Source of the DNA: Faecalicoccus pleomorphus DSM 20574
GTDB lineage: Bacteria > Bacillota_I > Bacilli_A > Erysipelotrichales > Erysipelotrichaceae
DNA length: 40,018 nt
NCBI RefSeq assembly: GCF_000420345.1
Contig: NZ_ATUT01000018.1
Location: 1 to 40,018, forward strand
Direction of reading: 5' to 3'
Shown in pieces: positions 1 to 8,505 of this stretch (its first letter is position 1; each line of letters starts with the position of its first letter). Both the position numbers and the translations under genes were made by a program. Below the pieces are notes generated by a model that did no database searches, was not told the DNA's origin, and worked only from the letters and a program-made list of their open reading frames with translations.

Positions 1-291
1 AAGTGGAAACACAAATATCCATCAATGGTGAAAAGTCTCAGCAACAATGACTATCTGTTTACATTCTATGATTATCCAGAAAGTGTTAGGCATACGATTT
101 ATTCAACAAATCTGATTGAAGGAAACAATAAACAATTAAAACGAAGTTTCAAAAAGAAAGAACAATTTCCAACGGAAAAATCTGAAGAGAAATACCTTGT
201 GATTCAATTCAATCGTTACAACGAGAAAAACATGAATCACGTACATAGAGGTTTTGGACAAACAACTAGAGAAGATTGGTTCAAGAGCTAA
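1..291 (+). pseudogene. IS256-family (mutator type) transposase, C-terminal part, cut by the window edge
   Basis: The reading frame is open from base 1, so the gene starts outside the window; only the last 96 codons are present. The stretch S-T-N-L-I-E-G-N-N-K-Q-L-K-R is the hallmark of IS256/MULE-type transposases and contains the glutamate of the DDE catalytic triad. The protein ends shortly after the usual basic C-terminal helix, so this end looks intact. It is followed 21 bases later by a sequence that fits the element's terminal repeat. Whether the whole element is intact cannot be judged here. I label it a partial gene rather than claiming it is broken. Confidence 0.85.
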
Positions 292-311
292 TCTGCTTTA
301 CCAAGGATATA

Positions 312-341
312 CTTTTACACATAATTCTTGACGCTACCCTG
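312..341 (+). mobile_element. Probable right terminal repeat of the IS256-family element
   Basis: Read on the minus strand the sequence begins CAGGGTAGCGTCAAGAATTA and ends TGTGTAAAAG. The AATT(A)TGTGTAAAAG end matches the general form of IS256-family inverted repeats as I know them, and it lies at the expected distance past the transposase stop codon. The matching left repeat and the target duplication lie outside the window, so the exact boundary is inferred. Confidence 0.6.
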
Positions 342-344
342 TAA

Positions 345-943
345 ACTATTATTTTATTTATCTTTTATGGTCAAGTACAATGGTTGGATGTAATGATTAT
401 ATCGTTGTTTTATTGGATGGCTATGCAATTTTCTGAAAAAATTATTCTGTTAAATCGGCGGTCATTTAAACTCAGTAATTAAAAAACATTTTTTATATGT
501 TGGTTTCTTAATGAGCTATTCTTTGTTCCATACAGTACGTCTTAAAAGTAGCGAGTTAAATTCTAACTTAGTATGGATTTTCAGAACAGCTTAATATAGA
601 TGCCAATAGTTTTATACAATGGGTTCTTTGTTTATTGTTGATTCAAGAATCATGTAGTCCTATGATTTAAATTGTTTTAAAGAAGTATGAAGCCATTCAT
701 AAAGGGGATATAAATACTTTTCCTTCTACTGGTTCTTTCATTGGTAAAATGGAACGCTTGTTCATTTTGCTGATGCTTAGCTTACATCAAAATGCAGTAC
801 TAGGTTTAATCTTAACCGCAAAATCGATTACGCGATATAAAGAGATTTTAGAAGATCCACAATTCTCAGAATATTATCTTATTGGGACTTTATTAAGTAG
901 TTTATTCGTTATTATTTTGTTTTTATGCATATTTTCACAATGA
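345..943 (+). pseudogene. Decayed membrane protein resembling DUF3307-containing proteins
   Basis: The last 64-90 codons (about 676-943) encode a sequence that fits the C-terminus of DUF3307-type membrane proteins: a G-x-F-I-G-K-M-E-R segment, two hydrophobic helices, then L-T-A-K-S-I-T-R-Y-K and E-Y-Y-L-I-G-T. Upstream, hydrophobic coding fragments appear in shifting frames separated by stops. One (about 350-482) reads Y-G-Q-V-Q-W-L-D-V-M; another (about 511-592) reads M-S-Y-S-L-F-H-T-V-R-L-K. No single open frame joins them. The IS256 end abuts this gene, so the insertion may have triggered the decay. The family assignment is from memory of the C-terminal motif; the decay is seen directly. 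Confidence 0.65.
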
Positions 944-959
944 ATAACGGATGCTTAAT

Positions 960-987
960 TTGTTTAATCTATGATTTATGCTAAAAT
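960..987 (+). promoter_or_regulatory. Candidate promoter of the polysaccharide locus
   Basis: TTGTTT at 960-965, a 16-base spacer, then TAAAAT at 982-987 preceded by TGC, which makes an extended -10. It ends 28 bases before the start codon of the exporter ATPase gene and is the only reasonable promoter between the decayed gene and the locus. The -35 box is a weak match. Confidence 0.45.
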
Positions 988-1015
988 AAGACTGTTTGAC
1001 TAATGAGGTGGTCGC

Positions 1016-2146
1016 ATGGAAAATCAGAATGCAATTGAAGTTAGAAATATGTCAAAGTATTTCAAAATTGAATATGATCGAGCAAATACATTAAAAGACA
1101 AACTTCTTTTCTGGAATAGGGGAAATGTTGAAGTTCATCAAGTTTTAAAAAATATAAATCTAAATATAAAAAAAGGAGAAACGGTAGCGTTGATTGGTAC
1201 AAATGGTTCAGGAAAATCTACGTTATTGAAACTGATGACTAAAATTATTTTTCCTAATGATGGAACAATTGAAACAAATGGGAAACTCACTTCTTTATTG
1301 GAATTAGGAGCGGGATTTCATCAAGATTTTACAGGAAGAGAAAACATATACTTTAATGCTTCAATTTTTGGATTAACTCGTAAAGAAATAGACCAGCGAT
1401 TGGATAAAATTATTGAATTTTCTGAGCTGGGAGAATTTATTGATAATCCCATCCGGACATATTCTTCCGGTATGTATATGCGATTAGCATTTTCAGTTGC
1501 GATTAATGTAGATGCGGATATCTTATTGATTGATGAGATTTTGGCAGTAGGTGACCAGCATTTTCAGGATAAATGTTATGCGAAATTAGAAGAGTTAAGG
1601 GACTCAGGAAAAACGATTGTTATTGTTTCTCATAGTTTAGGCACAGTTAAGGAACTATGCCACAGAGCTATTTGGATCTATAGAGGAGAATTACGATTGG
1701 ATGGTGATCCTGTCTATGTTATTGATGAATACTTAAAACAGAGTGCTATAGATCATAAAGAAGAGATTAAGAAAGCCAAACAAAAAGGAATTTATAAAAG
1801 TAAGTCGATTATCAATATTGATTCTCCTAGAGATTTATCTATTATAAATAATACAAGAGAATCTTTTTTGTTAAGAGGATGGCTTGTTACAGATGATGAA
1901 GAAGCTAAGTTAAAAGTTATTTTGGATGGAGAAGAAGTAGAACAGATTCAAAGAGAGCCTCGTAATGATGTTTATGATGCGTACCTAGAGCAGTTTGAAG
2001 GATACCTGGATGCCGATACATTGGGGTGGAAAGCAGAACTACGGGTGCAGGACCTGAAAGAAGGGAAACACATCTTAAAAGCATGTTGTTTCGATCGAAA
2101 TGAGAAAGAAGTAACTTCAAAGGAAATAGAATTTTATAAAGAGTAG
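1016..2146 (+). CDS. Polysaccharide ABC exporter, ATP-binding subunit (Wzt/TagH/RgpD type)
   Basis: ATPase of a two-gene ABC-2 exporter that would move a lipid-linked polysaccharide across the membrane. Visible motifs are Walker A G-T-N-G-S-G-K-S-T (residues 61-69), the signature Y-S-S-G-M (149-153), Walker B plus D-loop D-I-L-L-I-D-E-I-L-A-V-G-D (168-180), and the H-loop histidine 206. The long segment before the Walker A (K-D-K-L-L-F-W...) is typical of the Wzt/TagH/RgpD branch. After about residue 245 comes an additional tail of some 130 residues, longer than a bare ATPase domain. Its last 100 residues contain G-W and R-N-D-V marks also seen at the N-terminus of the next glycosyltransferase. 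In Wzt proteins a C-terminal domain recognises the glycan, so a binding role is plausible but inferred. The ribosome site is GAGGTGG. The permease gene follows after 9 bases. Confidence 0.9.
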   Translation: MENQNAIEVRNMSKYFKIEYDRANTLKDKLLFWNRGNVEVHQVLKNINLNIKKGETVALIGTNGSGKSTLLKLMTKIIFPNDGTIETNGKLTSLLELGAGFHQDFTGRENIYFNASIFGLTRKEIDQRLDKIIEFSELGEFIDNPIRTYSSGMYMRLAFSVAINVDADILLIDEILAVGDQHFQDKCYAKLEELRDSGKTIVIVSHSLGTVKELCHRAIWIYRGELRLDGDPVYVIDEYLKQSAIDHKEEIKKAKQKGIYKSKSIINIDSPRDLSIINNTRESFLLRGWLVTDDEEAKLKVILDGEEVEQIQREPRNDVYDAYLEQFEGYLDADTLGWKAELRVQDLKEGKHILKACCFDRNEKEVTSKEIEFYKE

Positions 2147-2155
2147 AAGGGTATT

Positions 2156-2941
2156 ATGCAAATTTGGAAAGATATATACAGTTATCGTGAACTGTTGAAA
2201 ACAAATGTAAAAAAAGATATTCGAGGAAAATATAAAGGCTCTTTTTTAGGTGTGCTTTGGTCTTTTCTAAATCCTCTGTTACAGGTAGTTGTGTATTGGA
2301 TTGTTTTTCCTTTTATTATGGGAAGAGCAGGAACAGCGGATAATTATTTATGTTATCTAGTAACTGGAATTATTCCATGGACCTTTTTTACATCCGTAGT
2401 TAATGCGGGAACTGTATCTATGATTACTAATGCCGGTATTATTAAAAAGGTATATTTTCCTAGGGAAATCTTGTTGATCTCACAGGCCTTGAGTGGAATT
2501 ATCAATTTTTTTATTTCATGCATTATTGTTGTTATCTTTTGCATTGGTACGGGAGCAGGAATTTCCTATCATTTGATTTTGTTACCGGTTATTGCAGTGA
2601 TAGAGATGATTTTGAGCTTAGGCGTAATTTTCATATTGAGTGCCTTAGAAGTCTATGTACAGGATATCGAATATGTTGTTAGTTTTTTGTTAAATATGGG
2701 CTTTTATGCTGCTCCTATTCTATATCAGATGAGTGTATTGGATGGAGCAGGTTTACTGCAAAGAATCATATCTTTAAATCCTTTTACAGTATTGATTGAA
2801 GGATACAGAGATATTTTTATGTATCACCAGTGGCCAGATTTTACTAGTTTATTCATGGTATTGATATTGTCTCTAGTTATTCTTATTGTCGGATATGGTA
2901 TATTCAAAACACTAGAAAAAGGATTTGCAGAGAAACTGTAG
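2156..2941 (+). CDS. Polysaccharide ABC exporter, permease subunit (Wzm/TagG/RgpC type)
   Basis: A 261-residue ABC-2 permease with about six membrane segments. The N-terminus Y-R-E-L-L-K-T-N-V-K-K-D-I-R-G-K-Y-K-G-S followed by L-G-V-L-W-S-F-L-N-P-L is the classic opening of Wzm/TagG/RgpC proteins (cytoplasmic amphipathic region, then TM1). The length is normal for the family. It lies immediately after its ATPase partner, and the stop codon is followed by the ribosome site of the next glycosyltransferase, so the three genes are cotranscribed. Role: export of the lipid-linked polymer after its synthesis on the cytoplasmic face. Confidence 0.93.
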   Translation: MQIWKDIYSYRELLKTNVKKDIRGKYKGSFLGVLWSFLNPLLQVVVYWIVFPFIMGRAGTADNYLCYLVTGIIPWTFFTSVVNAGTVSMITNAGIIKKVYFPREILLISQALSGIINFFISCIIVVIFCIGTGAGISYHLILLPVIAVIEMILSLGVIFILSALEVYVQDIEYVVSFLLNMGFYAAPILYQMSVLDGAGLLQRIISLNPFTVLIEGYRDIFMYHQWPDFTSLFMVLILSLVILIVGYGIFKTLEKGFAEKL

Positions 2942-2951
2942 GAGGAGTTGT

Positions 2952-5447
2952 ATGTCTAAAGGAAGTTTTAGATATTATATTGATAAAATAAGCTATAAAA
3001 GCAAAGAACCATTTCAGTTTATTTATTTTACAGGTTGGTGTTTTCATTTATCTGGAAAACCAGTTAATTTTGCAGTTTATATAAATGATCAAAAGGTAAA
3101 CGCAGAGATACATAGATTTGATCGAAAAGATGTTGTAAAAAAATATAATGAGACGGATGGAAAAGATATCGGCTTTATTGTTCGTGTGAGTGATATTTTT
3201 AGGTCAGTATATGAGATTAAACTAGTTGCTCAGGTACATCAAGAGAAAATGATCTTATCATGTTTGAATCGTGACCAACTGAATCGCTTGGATGATAAGT
3301 CGATATTTGAGTATTCTATAGATTTATATCAAAAAATGGATAATAGAAAGAATGGTTATGTAATTTCTGGTTGGGCTATAGCGTTGGATAAACAGGAAAT
3401 TTCTTTTGAAGTTCTGGATTGTAATAATAAAGTTATTGAATCATCTTTGCAATTATCTGCTCGTAAAGATTTAGTAGCAAGAAAGTTTATTTCACAGGAC
3501 CAAGCTATTTGTGGATTTCAAATAGTCTTTTCTGGTATTGAAAATGAACATTATAGTTTAAAGCTTTCAACAGAGACTGATGAAAAAATAATTCCATTAA
3601 ATTCTGAAATGCAGTCTATTCTTAAATATTTACAGTTGATGAATGTTGAAAACGTGAAAAAAGCATATAAATTTTGGCAAAAGTATGGTTCAAGAAAACT
3701 GATAAAGAGAGTGTTCCAATCAAGAGATTCTTCCCAATCTACAATAGACTATAATGAGTGGGCAAAAAAAAGAGATGCTACAGAAGTAGAATTAGCAAGG
3801 CAGCGAAATCATAAATTCAGTATTAGTCCAAAAATGAGTCTTGTAGTTGCAACTTTTAATACGCCGATTCCTTATTTGAAACAAATGATCGAGACTGTAA
3901 TTAACCAAACCTATTATAATTGGGAATTATGTGTTGCCGACGGAAGTACGAATAAGGAAGTTGTAGATTATATTCAGAATAAATATTCAGATGAAAAGAG
4001 AATTAAAGTGGTTCAATTGGATAAAAATTATGGTATTGCCGGCAATATGAATGAAGCTATTAAAATTGCAACAGGAGATTTTATTGGCTTATATGACCAT
4101 GATGATGCGTTAGCTCCAAACGCGTTGTTTGAGTTTGTAAAAGCTATTAATCAGAACAATGATTTAAAAGTAATCTACTCGGATGAAGATAAGATAGATT
4201 CAGAATGGACAAGAAGATTTGAACCGCATTTTAAATCTGATTTTAATTTGGATTTATTATGTACGAATAACTATATTTGTCACCTTTTATTTGTTAAGAA
4301 AGAATTAATGGAACAGGTTGGATATCTTAAAAGTGAATTTGACGGTGCGCAAGATCATGATTTTGTTCTTCGTTGTGTGGAAAAAGTAAAAAATAATCAA
4401 ATTTACCATATTCCTAAAGTTCTTTATCATTGGAGAATACATGAGAATTCAACAGCAGGAAATCCAGAAAGTAAAATGTATGCTTTTGATGCTGGAGTAA
4501 GAGCATGTCAAGCGCATTTTGATAGGCAAAACTTACATGTAAAAGTATCTCATGGACCTACATTAGGATTTTATAGGAATAAATACATTTTAGATAATTA
4601 TCCTCTTGTATCCATTATCATTCCTAACAAAGACCATATTGATGATTTAGATAGATGTCTACGATCTATTGCAAACAAATCTACATATAAAAATTATGAA
4701 ATTATCATCGTAGAAAATAACAGTACAGAAAAGAATACATTTGACTACTACAAACAATTAGAAGAAGCAAATGCTAACATAAAGGTTGTTTACTGGGAAG
4801 ATGAATTTAACTATTCGGCTATCAATAATTATGGGGTTACTTTTGCAAAGGGTGAATACATTTTGTTGTTGAATAATGATACCGAAGTTATTAATCCAGT
4901 ATGGATAGAAGAGTTGCTTGGTTTCTGTATGCGTAAAGATGTAGGTGCAGTAGGAGCAAAATTGTATTATCCAGATGATACGATTCAGCATGCCGGCGTT
5001 ATTATTGGACTAGGAGGAGTAGCAGGCCATTGCTTTAGTGGACTTGGAAGAAATGAATATGGCTATTTTGGAAGACTTATTTGTTCACAAGATTTAAGTG
5101 CTGTAACGGCAGCTTGTCTAATGACAAAAAAGAGCATATTTGAGGAAGTGCATGGTCTAGATGAGACTTTTAAAGTTGCGTTTAATGATATTGATTATTG
5201 CCTAAAGCTTAGAGAAAAAGGATATTTAGTAGTATTTAATCCTTATGTCGAGTTATATCATTATGAATCAAAGTCAAGAGGTTTTGAAAATACTAGAAGC
5301 AAAGCTATAAGATTTCAAAATGAAATTGATGGTTTTGAAGCTAAGTGGAATCAAATACTGAAGCATGGTGATCCATACTATAATGTTAATTTTTCTAGAT
5401 GTGGAAATGGATTTACATTGAAAAAAAATATTGAAAAAGAAATCTAA
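2952..5447 (+). CDS. Tandem GT2 glycosyltransferase with two N-terminal accessory modules
   Basis: I start the protein at ATG 2952, behind GGAGGAG at 2941-2947. The frame is also open from 2925, but that start overlaps the permease gene and has no ribosome site. The product has 831 residues. Residues about 5-105 and 110-220 are two related modules with the pattern (T/S)-G-W ... V ... R-K-D-(V/L) ... G-F, also found in the exporter ATPase tail. Residues about 293-520 form a first GT-A domain (S-L-V-V-A-T-F-N-T, L-Y-D-H-D-D as metal site). Residues about 550-810 form a second (S-I-I-I-P-N-K-D-H, L-L-L-N-N-D-T-E). Tandem GT2 enzymes like this often extend rhamnan or other heteropolymers by alternating transfers. 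The sugar specificity cannot be read from the sequence. Confidence 0.88.
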   Translation: MSKGSFRYYIDKISYKSKEPFQFIYFTGWCFHLSGKPVNFAVYINDQKVNAEIHRFDRKDVVKKYNETDGKDIGFIVRVSDIFRSVYEIKLVAQVHQEKMILSCLNRDQLNRLDDKSIFEYSIDLYQKMDNRKNGYVISGWAIALDKQEISFEVLDCNNKVIESSLQLSARKDLVARKFISQDQAICGFQIVFSGIENEHYSLKLSTETDEKIIPLNSEMQSILKYLQLMNVENVKKAYKFWQKYGSRKLIKRVFQSRDSSQSTIDYNEWAKKRDATEVELARQRNHKFSISPKMSLVVATFNTPIPYLKQMIETVINQTYYNWELCVADGSTNKEVVDYIQNKYSDEKRIKVVQLDKNYGIAGNMNEAIKIATGDFIGLYDHDDALAPNALFEFVKAINQNNDLKVIYSDEDKIDSEWTRRFEPHFKSDFNLDLLCTNNYICHLLFVKKELMEQVGYLKSEFDGAQDHDFVLRCVEKVKNNQIYHIPKVLYHWRIHENSTAGNPESKMYAFDAGVRACQAHFDRQNLHVKVSHGPTLGFYRNKYILDNYPLVSIIIPNKDHIDDLDRCLRSIANKSTYKNYEIIIVENNSTEKNTFDYYKQLEEANANIKVVYWEDEFNYSAINNYGVTFAKGEYILLLNNDTEVINPVWIEELLGFCMRKDVGAVGAKLYYPDDTIQHAGVIIGLGGVAGHCFSGLGRNEYGYFGRLICSQDLSAVTAACLMTKKSIFEEVHGLDETFKVAFNDIDYCLKLREKGYLVVFNPYVELYHYESKSRGFENTRSKAIRFQNEIDGFEAKWNQILKHGDPYYNVNFSRCGNGFTLKKNIEKEI

Positions 5448-5481
5448 CTTTAATAGTATTATTTTGATTGGAGAGTATGAT

Positions 5482-6171
5482 ATGGAATTAAAGACATTGG
5501 TTATAATACCTGCATATAATGAAGCGTTAAATATAGAGAAAGTAGTTGGAGACATTCAGAAAAACGCTTCAAATATAGAATATATTATAGTAAATGATGG
5601 ATCTAAAGATAATACTCTAGAAGTATTACAGAAAAACAAATATAACTATATTGACAGTATTTGTAACCAGGGATTATTTGGTGCGGTGCAGACTGGTTTT
5701 AAATATGCTCTAGAACATGGATACGATATTGCTATTCAATTTGATGGAGATGGGCAGCATTCCGCAAAATATATATATCAATTAATCAAATCTATTGAGA
5801 ATGGAAACGATATAGCCATAGGTTCAAGATTTGTAGCAAAGAAGAAACCTTGGAGTGCCCGCATGCTAGGAAGTAGATTGATATCTTTTTGTATAAAATG
5901 TATGACTGGTAAAACAATTAATGATCCAACTAGTGGTTTTAGAGCATATAATAAAAAATGTATTTTAGATTATGCTTTAGATATGAATAACCCACCAGAG
6001 CCGGATACTTTAGTTTATATGCTAAAGAAAGGAAGAATTATTGAAGAAATTCAAGTAAGTATGAATGAGAGAGAATTTGGAGAATCTTATTTAAATTTAG
6101 CTAATACTATAAAATATATGAGTAGAATGATTATATCAATATTTCTAATTCAACCCTTTAGAAAGAGGTAG
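5482..6171 (+). CDS. DPM1-like GT2 glycosyltransferase, probable undecaprenyl-phosphate sugar synthase (GacI-like)
   Basis: The preferred start is ATG 5482 behind GGAGAG; a longer frame from 5431 overlaps the previous gene and has no site. The 229-residue protein opens with L-V-I-I-P-A-Y-N-E-A-L-N-I and has the metal site F-D-G-D-G-Q-H, then D-P-T-S-G-F-R-A-Y, which are the signatures of the dolichol-phosphate-mannose-synthase branch of GT2. It has no C-terminal membrane segments. A DUF2304 protein and a large GT-C-like membrane protein follow directly. In group A Streptococcus the same trio (GacI, GacJ, GacL) makes GlcNAc-phosphate-undecaprenol and attaches the sugar to the exported rhamnan. 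By that analogy this enzyme would load a sugar onto undecaprenyl phosphate. The sugar itself is unknown. Confidence 0.88.
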   Translation: MELKTLVIIPAYNEALNIEKVVGDIQKNASNIEYIIVNDGSKDNTLEVLQKNKYNYIDSICNQGLFGAVQTGFKYALEHGYDIAIQFDGDGQHSAKYIYQLIKSIENGNDIAIGSRFVAKKKPWSARMLGSRLISFCIKCMTGKTINDPTSGFRAYNKKCILDYALDMNNPPEPDTLVYMLKKGRIIEEIQVSMNEREFGESYLNLANTIKYMSRMIISIFLIQPFRKR

Positions 6172-6181
6172 AGGTGTAAAT

Positions 6182-6523
6182 ATGCAATTATCGATAGTTT
6201 TTTTAATAACTAGTTTCTTTACATTTATTTTTATAATTCTAAAAATCAGAAAAAATGGATTAAATATTGATGATTCTATAATCTGGATTATTTGGGGGAT
6301 ACTGTTATTGATTTTGAGCTTGTTTCCACAGATTCCAACATATATCTCAGATATTCTTGGATTTATGTCTACTAGTAATTTTATCTTTTCAATATTTATT
6401 TTCTTTTTATATATTTTATTATTTGTTCAAAGTATCCAAATCTCAAAATTAAAAGAAAAGCAGAAAGAGTTAATACAAAAACTTAGTTTAAAGGAAAAAA
6501 ACGAGAGGGATAGTAAAAAATGA
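6182..6523 (+). CDS. DUF2304 small membrane protein (GacJ-like partner)
   Basis: 113 residues with three hydrophobic segments (about 3-20, 32-50 and 64-90) and a charged, lysine/glutamate-rich C-terminal helix (K-L-K-E-K-Q-K-E-L-I-Q-K) that may form a coiled coil. Size, topology and position directly after a DPM1-like transferase match the DUF2304 family. Its characterised member GacJ binds the soluble transferase GacI at the membrane and raises its activity. The stop overlaps the next start (ATGA), indicating translational coupling. The DUF2304 assignment is from pattern recognition. Confidence 0.8.
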   Translation: MQLSIVFLITSFFTFIFIILKIRKNGLNIDDSIIWIIWGILLLILSLFPQIPTYISDILGFMSTSNFIFSIFIFFLYILLFVQSIQISKLKEKQKELIQKLSLKEKNERDSKK

Positions 6524-8505
6524 ATTGGTTATTAACTTTGATATTCTATTTTTATTTGTTTATTCAGTATTATTTATTTGGAACCTTTTGTGTCTCTTTT
6601 TCTAATTATCGTAGTACGCTCTCAAGTAAATTGATTTTTGGTTTTTTTTCAACTTATTTTTTATTGTTTTTAGTTGGCTTTCCATGTCAAATATTAGGAA
6701 CTAGTTGGATAATTTACTTTATATTAGCTACTTCAACATTATTATTGGTAGATATTATCATTTTTTTATATTTAAAAACAAATCATCGATTTGAAATTGG
6801 TAACTTAAAATTAAAAAAAGATAAATTAATTGATATTTTAAAATGTAACTGGGTGTGTATTCTTTTTATTCTAATGTTTTCGTTTTACTCAATTTCAAAT
6901 AATTTACCATTATATCAACAAAATTATGATGATTATTATTACATTGGAAAAATTGTTAATTTGATAGGTACGAATCAATTATTGAATGAAGATTATTATA
7001 ATGGAGCATTAGTTGCAAATGATACTCTTGATATCACCAGGGTTATAAATACCTTTGAATTAAGTTATGGATATTTTTTAACAGTATTTCACATCAAAGC
7101 AACTTTTTTTTGCAGAATAACAATGATGATGCATAATTATTTTTTCTTTACTTTAATTTATAGGTCGTTAGCAGAATTATTTTTAAAGAACAAATATCTT
7201 TCTCAATATGCAATAGTTCCGTTTTTTTTGTTTTTAATTCCATTAGGATATTTACAAAATGGTTTTCCAATTGAATCGTTAAGAATAGCTTCATACGATT
7301 TATGGCAATTTCAAACAGCTTCATTTTATGGAGGATCGGTTGTAAGAATGTTATCATTACCTACTTTAGCTCTCTTTTCTTTCCCTTTGATAAAAAAAAT
7401 AGAGTTAAAGAAAGTTATATTGTTAGGAATGTTATGCCTTTCTTTTCTAAGTTTTTCAACTATTTTTGTACAAATTTTTATATTGTTTTTAGTAGCCATA
7501 TTAATTTCAAAATTTACTTTTATGGTTTTTGTATCTATAAGAGAAAAGAATAAAAAATTTACTCTACTGTATTCTATATGTTTAATAACGATTATTATCC
7601 TACTTTTTTTAACAAGACTATTGGATCATATTCCTGTCATAAATAATGTATCGTTTAGGGAATGTATAGAAGGATTTCAACCATATATTTCTGTATGGTA
7701 TCAAAATGATTTTTTGATCAAATATGGTTTCGTTCCGTGTATAATTCTACTATTTATTGTTAAAAATGCTCATCTTAGGAGTTTTTTTCTTTCTTTTGTC
7801 GTTTTATATTTGATGTTTAGAACTATGTATTTTTTAGAATTATATGCTGTTTCATCTTTTAATTTTTTCTTTGTGATTAATCGTACTATTGCGTCAGTAC
7901 AATATATCGTAATGTTGAATATAGGTATAGTGATTGCCTTAATTTACAAGAAATTATTTCATAATAGATGGTTAGCAAGTTTGCTAACGTTCGTATTTTC
8001 TTTATCTTTGTTGTATTTCTTTCAAACTCATATAGATTATTTTATTGATTTTTCATATCTTGGTTCAGGTATATCAAAAGCTGGTTGGAATTTTTCGAGA
8101 ATTTTAGATTTTGATAATACAATGTCATTAGAAATTTTTTCGGACATAGGCTCATATTTTAATAACTTAGATTATGGTAATTATAGGCTATATGCTCCAC
8201 AAAGTTTTATATATAACGGAAATGAAACCTTTTCTGCAGGATTGATTACAGAGTCAAATAGAATTCAAATTCATATAGGTGGTGGATTTGAAGAATTAAC
8301 AAGTGATGATAATGCTATTCTGAATGATTTTGCATTAGGTACCGAGAGTGATATTTCTGTAGTTTTAGATGCTTTGAACAGATGTGATATTGATTACATT
8401 TTATTGTTTGATGAAAACAATACTCAACTACTTCTTCAAAATCAAGGTACTTTAGTATTCGATTCGAAAGAGTCAACTAACAAATATTATTTAGTTAAGT
8501 TATGA
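6520..8505 (+). CDS. Large polytopic membrane protein, probable GT-C glycosyltransferase (GacL-like role)
   Basis: 661 residues with more than ten hydrophobic segments and a C-terminal soluble part (about 500-661). After the third or fourth membrane segment lies the loop Q-Q-N-Y-D-D-Y-Y-Y-I-G-K. An acidic pair in an early extracytoplasmic loop is the usual catalytic mark of GT-C enzymes that take sugar from a polyprenyl-phosphate carrier. Gene order (GT2, DUF2304, this) supports a role in adding side groups outside the membrane. A Wzy-type polymerase is the main alternative. Strongly AT-rich, as expected for a membrane protein here. It overlaps both neighbours by 4 bases. Confidence 0.65.
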   Translation: MNWLLTLIFYFYLFIQYYLFGTFCVSFSNYRSTLSSKLIFGFFSTYFLLFLVGFPCQILGTSWIIYFILATSTLLLVDIIIFLYLKTNHRFEIGNLKLKKDKLIDILKCNWVCILFILMFSFYSISNNLPLYQQNYDDYYYIGKIVNLIGTNQLLNEDYYNGALVANDTLDITRVINTFELSYGYFLTVFHIKATFFCRITMMMHNYFFFTLIYRSLAELFLKNKYLSQYAIVPFFLFLIPLGYLQNGFPIESLRIASYDLWQFQTASFYGGSVVRMLSLPTLALFSFPLIKKIELKKVILLGMLCLSFLSFSTIFVQIFILFLVAILISKFTFMVFVSIREKNKKFTLLYSICLITIIILLFLTRLLDHIPVINNVSFRECIEGFQPYISVWYQNDFLIKYGFVPCIILLFIVKNAHLRSFFLSFVVLYLMFRTMYFLELYAVSSFNFFFVINRTIASVQYIVMLNIGIVIALIYKKLFHNRWLASLLTFVFSLSLLYFFQTHIDYFIDFSYLGSGISKAGWNFSRILDFDNTMSLEIFSDIGSYFNNLDYGNYRLYAPQSFIYNGNETFSAGLITESNRIQIHIGGGFEELTSDDNAILNDFALGTESDISVVLDALNRCDIDYILLFDENNTQLLLQNQGTLVFDSKESTNKYYLVKL

